59,776 nt of DNA from Penium margaritaceum (GCA_023375785.1 SZWC01000828.1:105345-165120); one strand, 5' to 3'. Positions 41,344-52,253 are shown, counted from the stretch's first letter. Notes: a model not told the origin generated them from the letters alone. A program made the numbers and translations.

Positions 41344-43020
41344 ATGGCGACATCCGCTTCTGTGGTGGCCGGCGTCAACATCGCCAAGTTCGAAGGCAAG
41401 AACTTCTTCAACTGGAGCAACAACATGAAGATGGTGCTGATGGAGAAGGGTCTCTGGACCCAGGTGGATGAGAAGGAGAAGGAACTAGCAGAAAGCTCCC
41501 TCTCCCCTGTCGAGGCCCGTACCTACCGCGAGAAGCGTGACCGCGCCCTTGCAACCATCTACCTCCACCTCGCCGAACGGCAGCAACTCCTCGTCCGTGG
41601 CATCCTCACGGCAAAAGAGGTTTGGAAAAAGCTTGAGTCCACTTATGCTTCCAAGTCAATCCTCATGAACATGCAGCTGGGTCGTCGCTTTCACACTGTG
41701 AAGATGGATGAGTCCGGATCCATGATTGACTACATCAACATGGTGAAGTCTCTCTCTGACCAGCTTGCTGCGATTGAGGACCCTGTCAAGGAGCGTGTGC
41801 TCATGCTAACCATCCTTTCTGGTCTTCCTAGCAGCTACACTCCTCTCATTGTTGCCCTGGACCAGCGTGGCGACAAGCTCTCCCTTGATGATGTGGAGGA
41901 GAGCCTGCTGTTTGAGGAGGAGCGGCGCAAGGGAGAGGAGGGCGGAAGCGGACTGGACGTCGCTCTCATCACCAATTTTGGTCATGGGGGCGGTGCTGCA
42001 CCAACCAGGAGCAACGGCGGAGGAGGAAAGAAGAAGGGGAACTGCCACTACTGCAAGAAGCCGGGCCATTGGGCGCGCGAATGCCGGAAGAAGAAGGCGG
42101 ACCTTGCGGCTGGAGTGGGAGCGGGAAAGCAGTCCGACGCTTCCGCGAACGCAGCAGATTGGGAGAGTGGATTCGTGACAACCATCCGGGTCCTGCACGT
42201 CTCCAACACCACCGCCTTGTTCTGGATCATCGACTCGGGAGCCACGCGGCACATGACGTGTCGCCGCGAGTGGTTCATTGTCTACACCGTCATCGAGCCT
42301 CGTCGAGTGTACATGGGGGATAATCATGTGCAAATGGCGGTTGGGGAGGGTGAGACTGTGTTTTGTGCTTCCGTTGAGGGCAAGCACGTGGAACGTCGTG
42401 TGAAGGGGGTGCTCTCCTTTGCTGTTGGCCTCCTCAGTCAAGGATGTCAGTGCCCTACTGCTGCTCACGTCGTGGCCGCCAAGCGCAGCATTTTCTACCT
42501 TCGTGGATCCGCTTCCCTTGCAATTTGTTACTCCTCTGGCAACAATGTTCTCCAGGGATTCTGCGATACTGATCTCTCTGGTGATCACACCACTAGCCGC
42601 TCCACCTCTGGATATGTCTTTCTTCTCAATGGTGGACCCGTGAGCTGGCGTAGCAAGAAACAATCTGTGGTCGCTCTCTCCTCAACGGAAGCTGAGTACA
42701 TTGCCGAGAGCAAATGCACAAGAGAAGCGGTCTGGCTTCGTATGCTTCTGAGCGAGCTCAGCTTCGATCAACTCGAGCCTACGCCCATCCACTACAACAA
42801 CGAAGGGGCTATCGCTCTCTCCGAGGACCCAGTTCTTCATGACCGCACCAAGCATGTTCGTCGGCAGTACCATTATGTTCGCGATGCTGTTGCGGAGGGT
42901 GAATTCATCATGCACTACCTTCCTACTGCCGATCAAACTGCTGACATCTTCACCAAAGCTCTCTCTGCCGATCGTCATGTTCATCTCTGCACTCGCATGG
43001 GTCTTCTCTCCTCGTCCTGA
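41344..43020 (+). CDS. chimeric copia ORF: gag and protease (copia C) fused to RNase H (copia F)
   Basis: One open frame of 558 codons from the ATG in ACCATGG at 41344-41346 to TGA at 43018-43020. It encodes a copia Gag (FEGKNFFNWSNNMKMVL onwards), a zinc knuckle CHYCKKPGHWARECRKK near 42040-42092, and a protease with FWIIDSGATRHMTC (42220-42262) and intact Asp-Ser-Gly. At about 42414 the protease ends after VKGVL and the sequence jumps to the RT/RNase H connection (AVGLLSQ...PTAAHVVAAKRSIFYLRG), then [42 protein letters not shown] and a normal C-terminus. Integrase and RT are absent. The join is in frame, probably by chance at an inversion breakpoint. The product could still form particles if expressed. 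Confidence 0.9.
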   Translation: MATSASVVAGVNIAKFEGKNFFNWSNNMKMVLMEKGLWTQVDEKEKELAESSLSPVEARTYREKRDRALATIYLHLAERQQLLVRGILTAKEVWKKLESTYASKSILMNMQLGRRFHTVKMDESGSMIDYINMVKSLSDQLAAIEDPVKERVLMLTILSGLPSSYTPLIVALDQRGDKLSLDDVEESLLFEEERRKGEEGGSGLDVALITNFGHGGGAAPTRSNGGGGKKKGNCHYCKKPGHWARECRKKKADLAAGVGAGKQSDASANAADWESGFVTTIRVLHVSNTTALFWIIDSGATRHMTCRREWFIVYTVIEPRRVYMGDNHVQMAVGEGETVFCASVEGKHVERRVKGVLSFAVGLLSQGCQCPTAAHVVAAKRSIFYLRGSASLAICYSSGNNVLQGFCDTDLSGDHTTSRSTSGYVFLLNGGPVSWRSKKQSVVALSSTEAEYIAESKCTREAVWLRMLLSELSFDQLEPTPIHYNNEGAIALSEDPVLHDRTKHVRRQYHYVRDAVAEGEFIMHYLPTADQTADIFTKALSADRHVHLCTRMGLLSSS

Positions 43021-43773
43021 TTCTCCTTGGCACTGCCCTTTTCCCTCTTGCTTCCTCCCGCTGCCGCTCGTTCCCGGTGCTCTCCTTTCGTTCCTCCCAT
43101 ATGAGGCGTTGGAATGGACAGAGAGTGCTCTTGGTTGGACCGTCGTCGCTTCCTGTTTTCGTGCCCCCCACATGAGGCGTTGGCACGGACGCGGGTTGCG
43201 CGCGACCGTTCTCCCCACCCTCTTTTGCTTCTGCCTGCCGCTGCTCTTTCTCTTTTCCTGTGTTTTGCCTTCCTCTCGCGCCTCGATCCTCGCATAACGC
43301 CAACACCCTCTCCCCTTGCTCTGCCTTGCTGCGGGACCCATGCCACTCCAAACTGCAAATTCTCTCCGTCTATATTCCGGTCGTTCGCTCTCCTCTGTCA
43401 GACCCCCATGGGTGGGCTGTGTTTAGCTCACCCTGCGGGCCGGATGCGCGGGAGGGGGCCCACTCCCCCAAGTCTGGGCAGGGTGTGCTGTTGGGACCGG
43501 TCTATCTCTCAGCCGTCGGGGCGTTGTCCGGGCTACAAAGTTCCCACCGGCCCACTGTACACCCTGCGTCTTGCTGCTCTGGACTTCTCTTTTCTCTCTC
43601 ACGTGAGGCTCGGTTGGCCCGGGGGGGGATTTCTTTTGCCGTGCATTCCCGTGCCTCGCCCAGTTTCTCTTTTGTTTCCCCCGCCTTCCCGGCTCTGTTT
43701 TCACGGGGGGGCTTCTTTTCTTTTTCCACTTGTCGGCTCCAACTTCATTAGCGCTGGATCGACAAGGGGGGAA
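43021..43773 (+). other. copia F 3' non-coding region and polypurine tract
   Basis: CT-rich region with no domain; long open frames here on both strands (for example 43114-44109) run on into the LTR and are not convincing genes. A unit with CATATGAGGCGTTGGxA occurs twice, about 71 bp apart (43098 and 43169). The polypurine tract CAAGGGGGGAA (43763-43773) directly precedes the LTR. Confidence 0.7.
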
Positions 43774-44637
43774 TGTTGGAAAAAGGACAACCGTCAGATC
43801 ATCTTGATCCACTGCTCTACTGGGCTCGGCACAACATCAACAAAAAGGAAAATCAAGAGGGCCGAGAGAGAGATCCCCATCTCTCTCTCGACCCTCCTGT
43901 CTATCCTACATGGCGGGGCATGGTATGGCTGTGGGCAGGCCTCTTTAGGCATCCCACTGATCCATCCATCCACAGCCCTACTCTCTCTACTCATCCTATG
44001 GGAGCTCCGGAGAGCTGACAGAACAACTCTACCGAACGAGATACATTTGGACAGGTTTTGGACAAACAGGGTCTGTGGTTCGGCAGACGAAGCGCGAGTG
44101 CGAGCATGAGCTCCTCTCGACTCTGAGTCTGCTGACGTGGCGAGGAACAGGAGCACGCGGAAGACTCTGCTCTTTCTAAAGATGGATTCTGCGCTCATGA
44201 ATCGTGCAAAGGCAGTTGGAAGGATCGCGGCCGTCGCCGAGTCAAGAGGTGCGGTCCTTCCGTCATCTCAAGACAACCGGCCGAGAGATCGGCGACTATG
44301 AGAAGCTACCGCAGATCCGGACGATCTCGTCCGTGGACCGCACCGAGGGCGCTGGGCATCCGCCAACCTCGGTCTGCCGATGATCGGAGATCATCGAGCG
44401 GTGTTCGGCAGATCCTGTGGCTGAGAACCCGAAGACACAAGGATACCGGACTACTCAATACTTGTACTTTTCTGCTCTCAGTTAGTACAGACATACAAGT
44501 AGCCGTAGTTTTGTATTTGCTATTACTTCGTCTGTGTGTAACCATTCTGAACAAGCTTGGTACCGTTGGAAAGCTTGTGAGACGAGTCGTGTAACTGTGC
44601 CTTCAACTCATGTTCTTGAATCGCACAGTCAGTGACA
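43774..44637 (+). repeat. copia F 3' LTR
   Basis: 864 bp, TGTTGGAAAAAGG to CAGTCAGTGACA, following a polypurine tract. It does not match the copia C LTR upstream, which shows that the RNase H before it comes from a different element. A 12-bp inverted repeat with a CCCC loop is at 43863-43890. The flanking five bases are TTATT. No second copy is in the window. Confidence 0.8.
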
Positions 44638-44642
44638 TTATT

Positions 44643-45430
44643 CAGGCAAGGGTGCCTGTGTGTGTGTGAGTGGTAACACGTGTATGAGAGAGCATCACCA
44701 ACAGTCCAGTAGAGAGTTGACTTATCAGAGTACTACGTCTGAAGATTCCTAAGGATTCTGGTATGTAAATTTCAACATATGGGTAGTACACCGGCTGCGT
44801 CAGAGAGTTCTGCTGCTGCTGCAGCGGCATTGCATACGGATGTGGCTGCATCGGGACATACTGCTGCTGCTGCTGCTGATGGAGAAGGAACGGTGGAAGC
44901 TGCGGTCGAGGCTGAGGAGTCGGCTGCGCGATGGAGTAAGTGATGGCCACAGTGGGGGAGAAGGAGTGCTTCTGGTAGCTACAAAGGTACCACGGCGGCG
45001 CTCATGCTGATGGTGCAAGGCAGCAACAATGCGGGTCTCGTCAGTAAGGATGGTGCACGTGTACCACCCATGCCCGTCTGGCAGCAGTTGTGGCACGTCA
45101 GGGTGGTGCCACCAAAGGAAGACTGTTGCCCCTTGCCCTTTTCCTTTTCACCCTTCTTTCCCTTGCCCTTGACGCTGCCGGAGGAGGACGTGTCGGGGGA
45201 AGGGATGGAGGAGCCGCCAGAGGTGGCAGCAACAGTCGCAGAAGAGCCACCGCACTGAAGTTGTGTGTCCTTGTGTGCTTCCTCAACGTTGAGGAGGAGG
45301 TCGTGCGCCCGTGTCATTGAAGTACCTTGGGCCGCCAGCGCCTCGAGGATGGGTAGGCTGTAGGGGACGAAAACATCTGCAAACTCAGGAGTGACACCAT
45401 TCTTGATGGTGAGGAGGACCACAGGTGCGC
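44643..45430 (-). pseudogene. copia D gag fragment, truncated by copia F
   Basis: Related to copia B gag. The frame 44979-45422 shows VLLTIKNGVTPEFADVFVPYSLPIL, LLLNVEEAHKDTQ, a Gly/Ser/Lys-rich linker and a degenerate zinc knuckle TCHNCCQTGMGGTRAP (about 45070-45110). Downstream, the frame 44642-44950 has polyglutamine (CAG) runs and a Pro-rich part. Copia D ends abruptly at 44638, where copia F's LTR stops, so its protease and pol are not here. Confidence 0.78.
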
Positions 45431-46205
45431 CTCACTTTACTGAATGCAGTGGTAGAAGTTTTGGCTTGAAAAGGTGAAAAAAAAGTGCCAAAATAACCTA
45501 ATTCCGTGCTCAGCTCAAATTTCTGGAAACTCTGGATCTGCGATGGGGATGATTAATGCTGGAGGCTACAGACCACCAAACGAGCCAAGTATGGTGGCTA
45601 TGGAAAGCTTGTGACCTACGCTTTCCAATGAGCCAATGCGCGTAATTTCTTACGTCCGTTTGATTCTGGTGCAGTCGGGCGAAGGGGACGTGGGTGGCTG
45701 GAGTGATTTGCGTCTGTGTCTCCACCTTGGCCATGCGGCTTCCAGGAAGGTGCGAGGACGGGGCAGTAGCTACAAACGGTGCTCTTGCCTCCTTCCTCTC
45801 CTTCTTGGGTGTCTGCTGATGCCGCTACAGCTGCTCCTTACTGTTGCAGCTATGTCAGACACGGCTGATGCTGCTGCTGCGTCTCGGCTGCTGCTGCCGT
45901 TGCTGCTACTGTTGCTACTACTGCTGCTGGTGGTGCTGCTGCTGCTACTGCTGCTGCTGTTGCTGCTGCTACTGTTGTGGGTCACTCACACCTCTGGTTG
46001 ACATCGTCACGTGCGTCATCGCCAGCACGTTGCCTAACATCGCTGCGAAGGCCACTCACCTCCCTGCGTCAAATGTGGGGGTCAGAGCTGCCGCAAAAAC
46101 TCCGACAGCATTTCCCCTGCACTGGTGCATATGGGAGGTTCACCGGCGTAGTCAGGAACCTGTACGTCACTGCTGTTTCTACTGCTGCTGCGTGTGCTGC
46201 GCTAT
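45431..46205 (-). other. copia D leader with CTG repeat
   Basis: Untranslated leader between PBS and gag. A (CTG)n-rich tract at about 45865-45976 gives long Leu or Ser open frames that are artefacts of the repeat. The arrangement matches copia B. Confidence 0.7.
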
Positions 46206-46970
46206 GGCTCTGACACCATAAAAGAACTAGATAGTGTGTAGGTTAGGGCAGTGGTGTTGTTGATGCAGCGTGCGGGAATCCACCATCATTGCTTAGTCTG
46301 CCCCCTTAGTCTGCTGTACTAGAGTCTAAGTGTGAGAGATCTAGTTTGTTACTCAAAAGTGTGCGCGCCAGAGTTAGTGCCAGAAAGCAGCTGGAATGAA
46401 GCAATGACTGATTAGGAATGAAGAATGAGCAACTTACTGAGACCCCTCCCGGTTCTAGCCTCGCCTCAGCTTTGTGAGGCTTGTTACTCAGAAAACCAGC
46501 CAACCAGGAAAACACTAGCATTATCCTGTCTGTCCTAGGTGAGTCTTGCCAGACATCAAACAACCCAAAACGTGGGTGTTGTCCGATTTTCCAAAAAAAC
46601 TAGACCATATCAAAACAACCACGCTATGAATGCAGTCGTGCAGTCAGAATCAGCAAGAAAAACAGCTACGAGGAGCTATGGCTGCCCAAACTCAGGCGCT
46701 GACTACACTGCTCCTGAGAGCCAACTACGACTACTGATGGCGTGACAGCCAAGGGTAGCTGCCGATGGAGCTGGTCGTGTGAGGGTGTAGTTTCAGAAGC
46801 ACGAGGAGGAGGAGAACCACACGCTCAGATTCACGGTTACATTTCCACTCCACCGAACAGCACCCCGTCGGCATCAACGTCCATCAAGTCAGTCGTCTGC
46901 AGGAGCATGTACACCAGCCGAGAGGTCACAATATGATTCAGTGAGGCAGTGCATGAACAAAACAACAACA
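46206..46970 (-). repeat. copia D PBS and 5' LTR
   Basis: PBS TGGTGTCAGAGCC on the minus strand (46206-46218). The LTR spans about 46219-46970, starting TGTTGTTGTTTTG on the minus strand. It aligns with the divided copia B LTR. The inner boundary is uncertain by a base or two because the terminal CA is not preserved. Confidence 0.7.
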
Positions 46971-47026
46971 GTAAGCACAAAATCACACACTTCCGAAGTT
47001 TAAGGGACTCGTGTACGTGTGGGACA
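46971..47026 (-). repeat. stub of gypsy G 3' LTR
   Basis: The minus-strand polypurine tract AAAAGGGGAGGAAG (about 47032-47046) is followed by TGTCCCACACG at 47026, the likely LTR start. Only 56 bp remain before copia D begins, so copia D inserted into, or replaced, this LTR. Confidence 0.5.
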
Positions 47027-47046
47027 TGAAACTTCCTCCCCTTTTA

Positions 47047-47985
47047 GCCCGAACATCCTGACGCGTTATCAGACGTTTTCCAGTGATGCCTATAGTAGCT
47101 TTCCATAGGTTGTTGTAGGTCTTCTAGCAGTTGTGTGTGTGGCTCCATAGCCGTGTCACTTGACCACATACACTTTCACTTTTCCACAATGTTGATGTTC
47201 GAGGATTGTCAATCACGTACTCCGTGTCTCGGTTTACTTGGATTAGAGGTGGAGAATTGACTTCTATGCCAGGGAATTTCTTGTTGGGGCCCCGATAGTG
47301 ATTGAGCTTGCGAACGTGAAAGAGAGGGTGGATCACCATGCTTTCTGGTAGGCAAAGTCAAGAAAAAACCGGAGTTTTCATCTGCTTTATCTTCAGCAAG
47401 GTTTGAGTCTTGCCAAGTCTTTTCCACAAAGTTTGATGTTCACTGAGGTGAGTCGAATGCGATTGCTGGCACTAAATACATTATTATTACAATCTCGGTC
47501 CGCTACTCGTTTCATGGCTGCTTGCATATTTGCAAGGGTTGGGCGTGTTTCCTCCCAGACGCTGGAGAAGTCCTGTTGGGGTATGTTAACTGCACAGTTG
47601 ATACCTTGGTTTTGCACTCCTGCCGGTGTGGCGGCAAGTTCATTATAAACTACTTGTAATAAGAATTTATCTGATGTAGTGGAAGTTGTGGAATTGTATG
47701 CGAGTTTGGTGGTCGGCAGTTTTGCTATTCAATCAGTATCATAGGGCTCCTATAACTTGTGGTGAATTTGTTCGCGCGTGTGATTGGACTGCTCGGTTTG
47801 CCTGTCAGTTTGAGGATCAAATGCCACAAATAGCTATATCTGAGTGTCATAATGTGTCTTCACTCTGTGCCAAAAATGGCTAGTGAAGCGGCTGTCTGTT
47901 GTTGATGACGGATGGTGGTACGGTGTTTAGTCAATTTGAACAGCAAATCGACGGTCAAGGGGACCTATTGGATCTGTAATAATGA
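47047..47985 (-). pseudogene. gypsy G: integrase C-terminal half and chromodomain, degenerate
   Basis: On the minus strand from about 47900 down: RFTSHFWHRVKTHYDTQIA (integrase core around the second Asp motif), a QTDRQTEQSNHT-like DGQTE region, AKLPTTKLAYN, LLQVVYNELAATP, then WEETRPTLANMQAAMKRVAD and LTSVNIKLCGKDLARLKPC (47410-47580). The MVIHPLFHVRKLNHY motif (about 47295-47340) leads into a weak chromodomain (HCGKVKVYVVK, near 47180). Stops and frameshifts are frequent. It supplies exactly the part of integrase that the plus-strand half next door (gypsy H) lacks. Confidence 0.75.
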
Positions 47986-47989
47986 GTTC

Positions 47990-49697
47990 ATTAGAACAAA
48001 AAAGCAATACATCGAGATGTTTGGTTAGGGATTCATCTGGCCATCCACGTCATCCTACACAACACATGTACTTTTTGTAGAAAAAGCAGGCAAGGTAAGT
48101 GTGGACTACCAGACGTTGAATGACATCACCATTAAAAATCACCGCCCCCTTCCTTGAGCAGATGAACGTTTTACCAACTCCGCGGGGCAAGAATTATCAC
48201 CAGAGTTGGCCTATGCAGTGACTCATCAGATCCACATACGTGATAAGGAAATCAAGGAAATAGTGTTACAAACTAGATATGAGCACTTTGAGTTCATGGT
48301 CATACTATTCAGAATCAAATATATCCATGCAACGTTTATGACGGTGGTGGAAAATATTCTTTGGTCGTACCTCAGTGACTTCGTTGTTGCGTACATTGAC
48401 AGCATCCTTGTGTACAACCGCACCCCAAAAAGGTAGAATGGACGTCACTGAAATCTACTTTATATCTACAAAGAGACATTTCACAAGAAGAGACTCTCAA
48501 TTGTAATTTTAGTCGTCGTATGATCAAGGTTTTGGGCAACGTCATCGGCGGCGGATGAAACACCACAGACGCAAAGAGAGAAAAGGCAATCACTGACTGG
48601 CTGATGCTAACCAACGTTCGGGACATAGAGGTGTTTTTAGGATTCTGCATTTACTACCGACGATAAGTAAAGGATTACGTCCGGGTGCAAACGCCTTAAT
48701 TCAATCTCACTTGTAAAACTATCGAGTGGAGTTGGGGGACAGCAAACAAGAAGTGTTCATCTCTCTAAGAAGCAATGTGACATTGGTACCAGCCCTAGGA
48801 TTGGCGGATCCAACAATGGACTATACCATGGCCACAAACGCATTCGTTCGAGCAATCAGAGCCGTTCTCCTCCACGACAATGATAGTGGAGAACAACCTG
48901 TCACACATATGTCATGGAAACCAGCGGACCAAACCTCAACATCATGGTACATGGAAGCAAATGATTGCAGTGGTGCACACGTTTAAAATGTGGCGGAATC
49001 ATCTAGAATGTCGGTTATGCATCATCTGCACTGACCACCGCATTCTCAAGTTTTTTAAAGGCAGCCCAATCTTGATTGTCAACAAACTCGATGGATAGAA
49101 GTTGCTTGTTTCTTTAACTACAACATTGAGTGCCTACCAGGAGAATTAAATCTAGAAAATTTTCTAAGTCAAGAACTAGACTCCATGGCCGACATCAACA
49201 CGTTTCTTGTCAGACGAGACTCATACCTCAGACGGTTGTTTGCGAGGAATACAAGGAGTTTGGCGAGTAGAAAAAAACCAAGTTTGGTTCAACCACTTCT
49301 AGTGGTGAGGATAATTCAGTCACTCAGTTGTCATAACACCAAACGCGGAGTTGCGATGAATGCTATAAGAGGACTGCCACGACACTGGTTTAGGTGGAAA
49401 TTTTGGCGAGAACAAGACGCTAAAAAAGCTGACAAAATACTACTGGTGGGACTGAATGCAGACCGGCGTGGCAACATTCTGTAAATTATGAGAGACCTAT
49501 CAGCGGAGAAAATCTCGTCTCACGAGGCCACCAAGACTGCTCCAACCACTCCCTGTTCCAAAGGAGCCGTGGGTTAACATGAACATGGACTTTGTGAGGG
49601 GATAGCCTTCACCCTAGAGGTATATGACGCCTCCTCGTGGTGGTAGACCGATTATCCAAGATTCCAGACTTGATCCCAACAATGACCATTGTCACAG
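47990..49697 (+). pseudogene. gypsy H: reverse transcriptase, RNase H and integrase N-terminal half, degenerate
   Basis: RT begins with an IEMFGxGFIWPSTSSY block and THVLFVEKAGK (48025-48095), YQTLNDITIKNHRPLP, then RYEHFEFMVILF...HATFMTVVENILWSYL and an active site VAYIDSILVY (48385-48415), where the second Asp is Ser. RNase H shows TNAFVRAIRAVLLHDN (48837-48884), KQMIAVVHTFKMWRNHLECR and TDHRILKFF (48960-49060), then YNIECLPGELNL. Integrase is traced to PWVNMNMDFVRG (near 49570) and an SKIPDLIPTMTIVTVEG stretch (49655-49700), where it stops at LINE sequence. Gag and protease are absent. Confidence 0.8.
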
Positions 49698-51510
49698 TGG
49701 AAGGAAGAACAGGTGGGATGCGGTTCGCACGAGAGTGAGATAGGAACGAGGAAAAGTCGTGAGTTTGATCCGGTTGTTTGTAGATTTTAGCAAAATAGTC
49801 ACAGACGATGGAAGCCATGCCTTCAAACGTGGACTAAAGATTACCTGATTGATCACGGAGGGCAAGAATTCTAGTTGGGGGTCGGTGAGGCCGAATTTTG
49901 GACGAGAGGAGGGGGGAGGGAAGTTTCCCCTCAGTGTTCCAACGAAGGGATGCCGCCTGGTGATGCGCAAGGAGTTTGTCAGCGTAGTAGGACTGGAGTT
50001 GGGATCAAGCTTTCGTTAATGTGGAGAGGAGCTGAGGGGATGGAGTGTGTGTGTACTCAGTGGAGAGCCAACTAATAGTGGACTCAAGGTGTTGAATGGT
50101 GCGTCGCTTTCGGTGAGCTTCCTGTTGGCTGTAGTGGCGGAGGTGGCGCGTAAGTTCTCCTTTGAAGAGGAGCCAATTCCGCTGGAGGAGGGAGGGTAGG
50201 TGGCATTTAACCCAGGGCCGTGACAGGAGTGAGACATTAAGCTTCCAAGGCGAGTTGCGTCGGGGGAAGGATGGTGGAGGAAGAAGAGAAAGAAGAGTAG
50301 CGCACGTGTGGTCAGAGATACGGTTGAAAAGGGGAGGGTGCTCAAGAGTGTGAACAGGGAGCGGTAGTGCTCGGGAGTGATAGATCTTATCAAGCCGGGA
50401 TTGTGACTGGGTGGCAGAGGACATGAACGTGAATTGCCGAGTAGTTGGATGGAACACTCGGAACGTGTCTTGAAGGGAGAGGGAGTCAAGAAAAGTAGTA
50501 AGGAGGACCAAATCTGGGGCGAGAGAGGGAGGGTGTCTGTCCATTGGGAGTGTAATGCAATTGAAGTCACCAACTAGTATGTGTGGGGGTGATCACGTCG
50601 CTTGGCCCGCAGGGATTCCCAAAATTGTGGCCTGGAATTTACGTGAGCGGGGGCGTAAATGGCAGCAATGACCACCGGCGTGTTGAGACAGGTTAAGGTA
50701 AGAGTGATTGCATGGGCAGGAAGCAGTTCGACGACCGCTGTTACCGGAAGGTCATGTTTATGAAAGATGCTAATGCCTGCTGTGCAAGGAGTCATGATGT
50801 GACTGTGAACATGACCCAGATGAAGGTCAAGTTGGGAGAAATGGAGGGGGTCCAAAGAGGTGAGATGATATTCAGTAAGGACAAGGACGTGAGCTCTGTG
50901 GTCATGTGCGAATTCAAAGATGAGGTCCTGTTTATTGCGTGAGTTGAGTCCATTGCAATTAAAGTGAAGGATCCGGAGTTTGGAGGGAGAGTGGGTGGTG
51001 TGATTCTGTTGCGTGGCCAGGGGACGTTTAGAGGACCTCGAGGTAATTGATGCGATGCGATAGAAGACCGGGAGTGGAGCAGAGCCAGCCAAATTGGGAG
51101 AAGAAGTGAGTGGTCAAAGTTGAGATGGGGGGTTGGTGGGAGGAGGGGGAACATTGGGAGATAATGCAGGGGGCAAGAGCTAGGGCAGTCGTAGAGGAGA
51201 GACGGGTGTCGAATGATAGGAGGAGGGGATTTGTGAAGGGGGAAGGAAGGATGGGGGGAGGGTGGAGGGGGACATGGCCGGGTGGAGGAGCAATGGGAGG
51301 AGGCCGGGATAGGAGCCTGGATGGGAGTGGTGGAGAGGGAAGGAGGGGCCAATGAGACTGAGGGTAATGGAGGAGATGGGGCGGTACATGGGAGGAGGAG
51401 AAGGAGAGAAGTGAAAACAAGCAACTGAATTAGGAAGTGATATTGTCTGGCCCAAGTACATGAGAGCGAAACATGTCCCAAAAGAAAGTAACCGACTATG
51501 AGGAGCGGGA
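49698..51510 (-). pseudogene. LINE ORF2 5' part: AP-like endonuclease and linker (inverted)
   Basis: L1-type endonuclease, which would nick target DNA to start insertion. ORF2 probably starts at ATG 51090-51092 (MAGSAPLPVFY). LRILHFNCNGLNSRNK and VLVLTEYHL (about 50880-50990) are endonuclease motifs I and II, and VIAAIYAPAH follows. Then, in shifted frames, GDFNCITLPMDR (near 50540), QSRLDKIYHS (about 50370-50400) and FNRISDH, so the catalytic Asn, Glu-like, Asp and His positions are represented. A linker reaches FAKIYKQPDQTHDF and ends near 49698. RT is not on this strand; it is at 58.3 kb on the plus strand. Confidence 0.82.
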
Positions 51511-52236
51511 TGTTGACATGGTGTGCCCCTTGCCATGAGTGCCGTTGAGTGTACTCCCTGGTTCGACCACTGAGGAATGGTGGAACACCTGATCTAACTT
51601 TAGATTTGGATTCCTTGGATTATTCTATGCAGGATCTAGATTTGAATCGCTCGATTTGAGTGAGTATTCAGAAAGTTAGCCTAGCCCGAAATTCGGGTGT
51701 TGGGGGGGGTGGAATCTGGTACCCGCCATGGGTGGCGGGATAATCCACCACCAGTGATCCGAGTTCATCCCCAATGACCCCCAAATGCACCAGGGCCATA
51801 AAGGAAGCAACCAAAAGACTCTCCTTGACCAGGGTGAATTTATCCTTGACTTCTGGGCAAGGAAAGGCGCTTTGACGGGTCATCGTCGAAGAGCCTCCCG
51901 TTGCCTAGCGTGCAAGGCAAGGTGGGCGGCTCCACCAAGGGTTACTTTGATGGCCGTAGCAGGGGCTCTACTGCTCTGTTTTGGGCGTGCTTGGATGCGT
52001 TGGAAAGCTTAGATCACAGGCTATAAGGATCTGATGTAATCTCACTATGCTAAGTAATACAATCCTGTGTCGATTCAGATATACTGAATGCGACGTGTTC
52101 TGCCCACTCACATCCGTGATCCTTGTGCTCCACACTCTTCACCAAAGGTGTCCATTGGCTGTCCCAAACCTTGGTAGCATGAACCAGTGAGAGCTAGGCA
52201 TCCTTGAGGGTGCCTCCACACCCACTAGAGCCAATT
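51511..52236 (+). repeat. copia I 5' LTR
   Basis: TGTTGACATGG to ACTAGAGCCAA; the final CA of the 3' copy appears as TT here. A TATAAG motif near 52022 is a possible TATA box. Confidence 0.92.
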
Positions 52237-52238
52237 AA

Positions 52239-52253
52239 GGGTTATGGGCCCAC
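52239..52253 (+). other. copia I primer-binding site: half-tRNA (tRNA-iMet anticodon arm)
   Basis: GGGTTATGGGCCCAC is the exact complement of GTGGGCCCATAACCC, the anticodon stem-loop of plant initiator tRNA-Met as I recall it. It sits two bases after the LTR. The other elements here use the tRNA 3' end instead. Drosophila copia is the known case of priming by an initiator-tRNA fragment cut in the anticodon loop. Confidence 0.8.

Larger units (their letters stand above)
39002..42414. other. inferred inverted segment splitting copia C
   Basis: Within this interval copia C reads on the plus strand (LTR, gag, protease); outside it reads on the minus strand (integrase to 3' LTR). Protease stops at VKGVL near 42414, and the minus-strand half starts with LTANLLSV at 39001, the next motif in the protein. 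The LTR of copia B is divided the same way (35534-35643 and 39962-40596). One inversion of about 3.4 kb explains all of these. Confidence 0.75.

Noticed and set aside
43114-44109. 331-codon plus-strand ORF
   Set aside because: It crosses the polypurine tract and into the copia F LTR, has low-complexity Pro/Ser/Leu composition and no domain.
45636-46001. Leu-rich ORFs resembling membrane proteins
   Set aside because: They are translations of the CTG repeat in the copia D leader; the same applies at 34515-34749.
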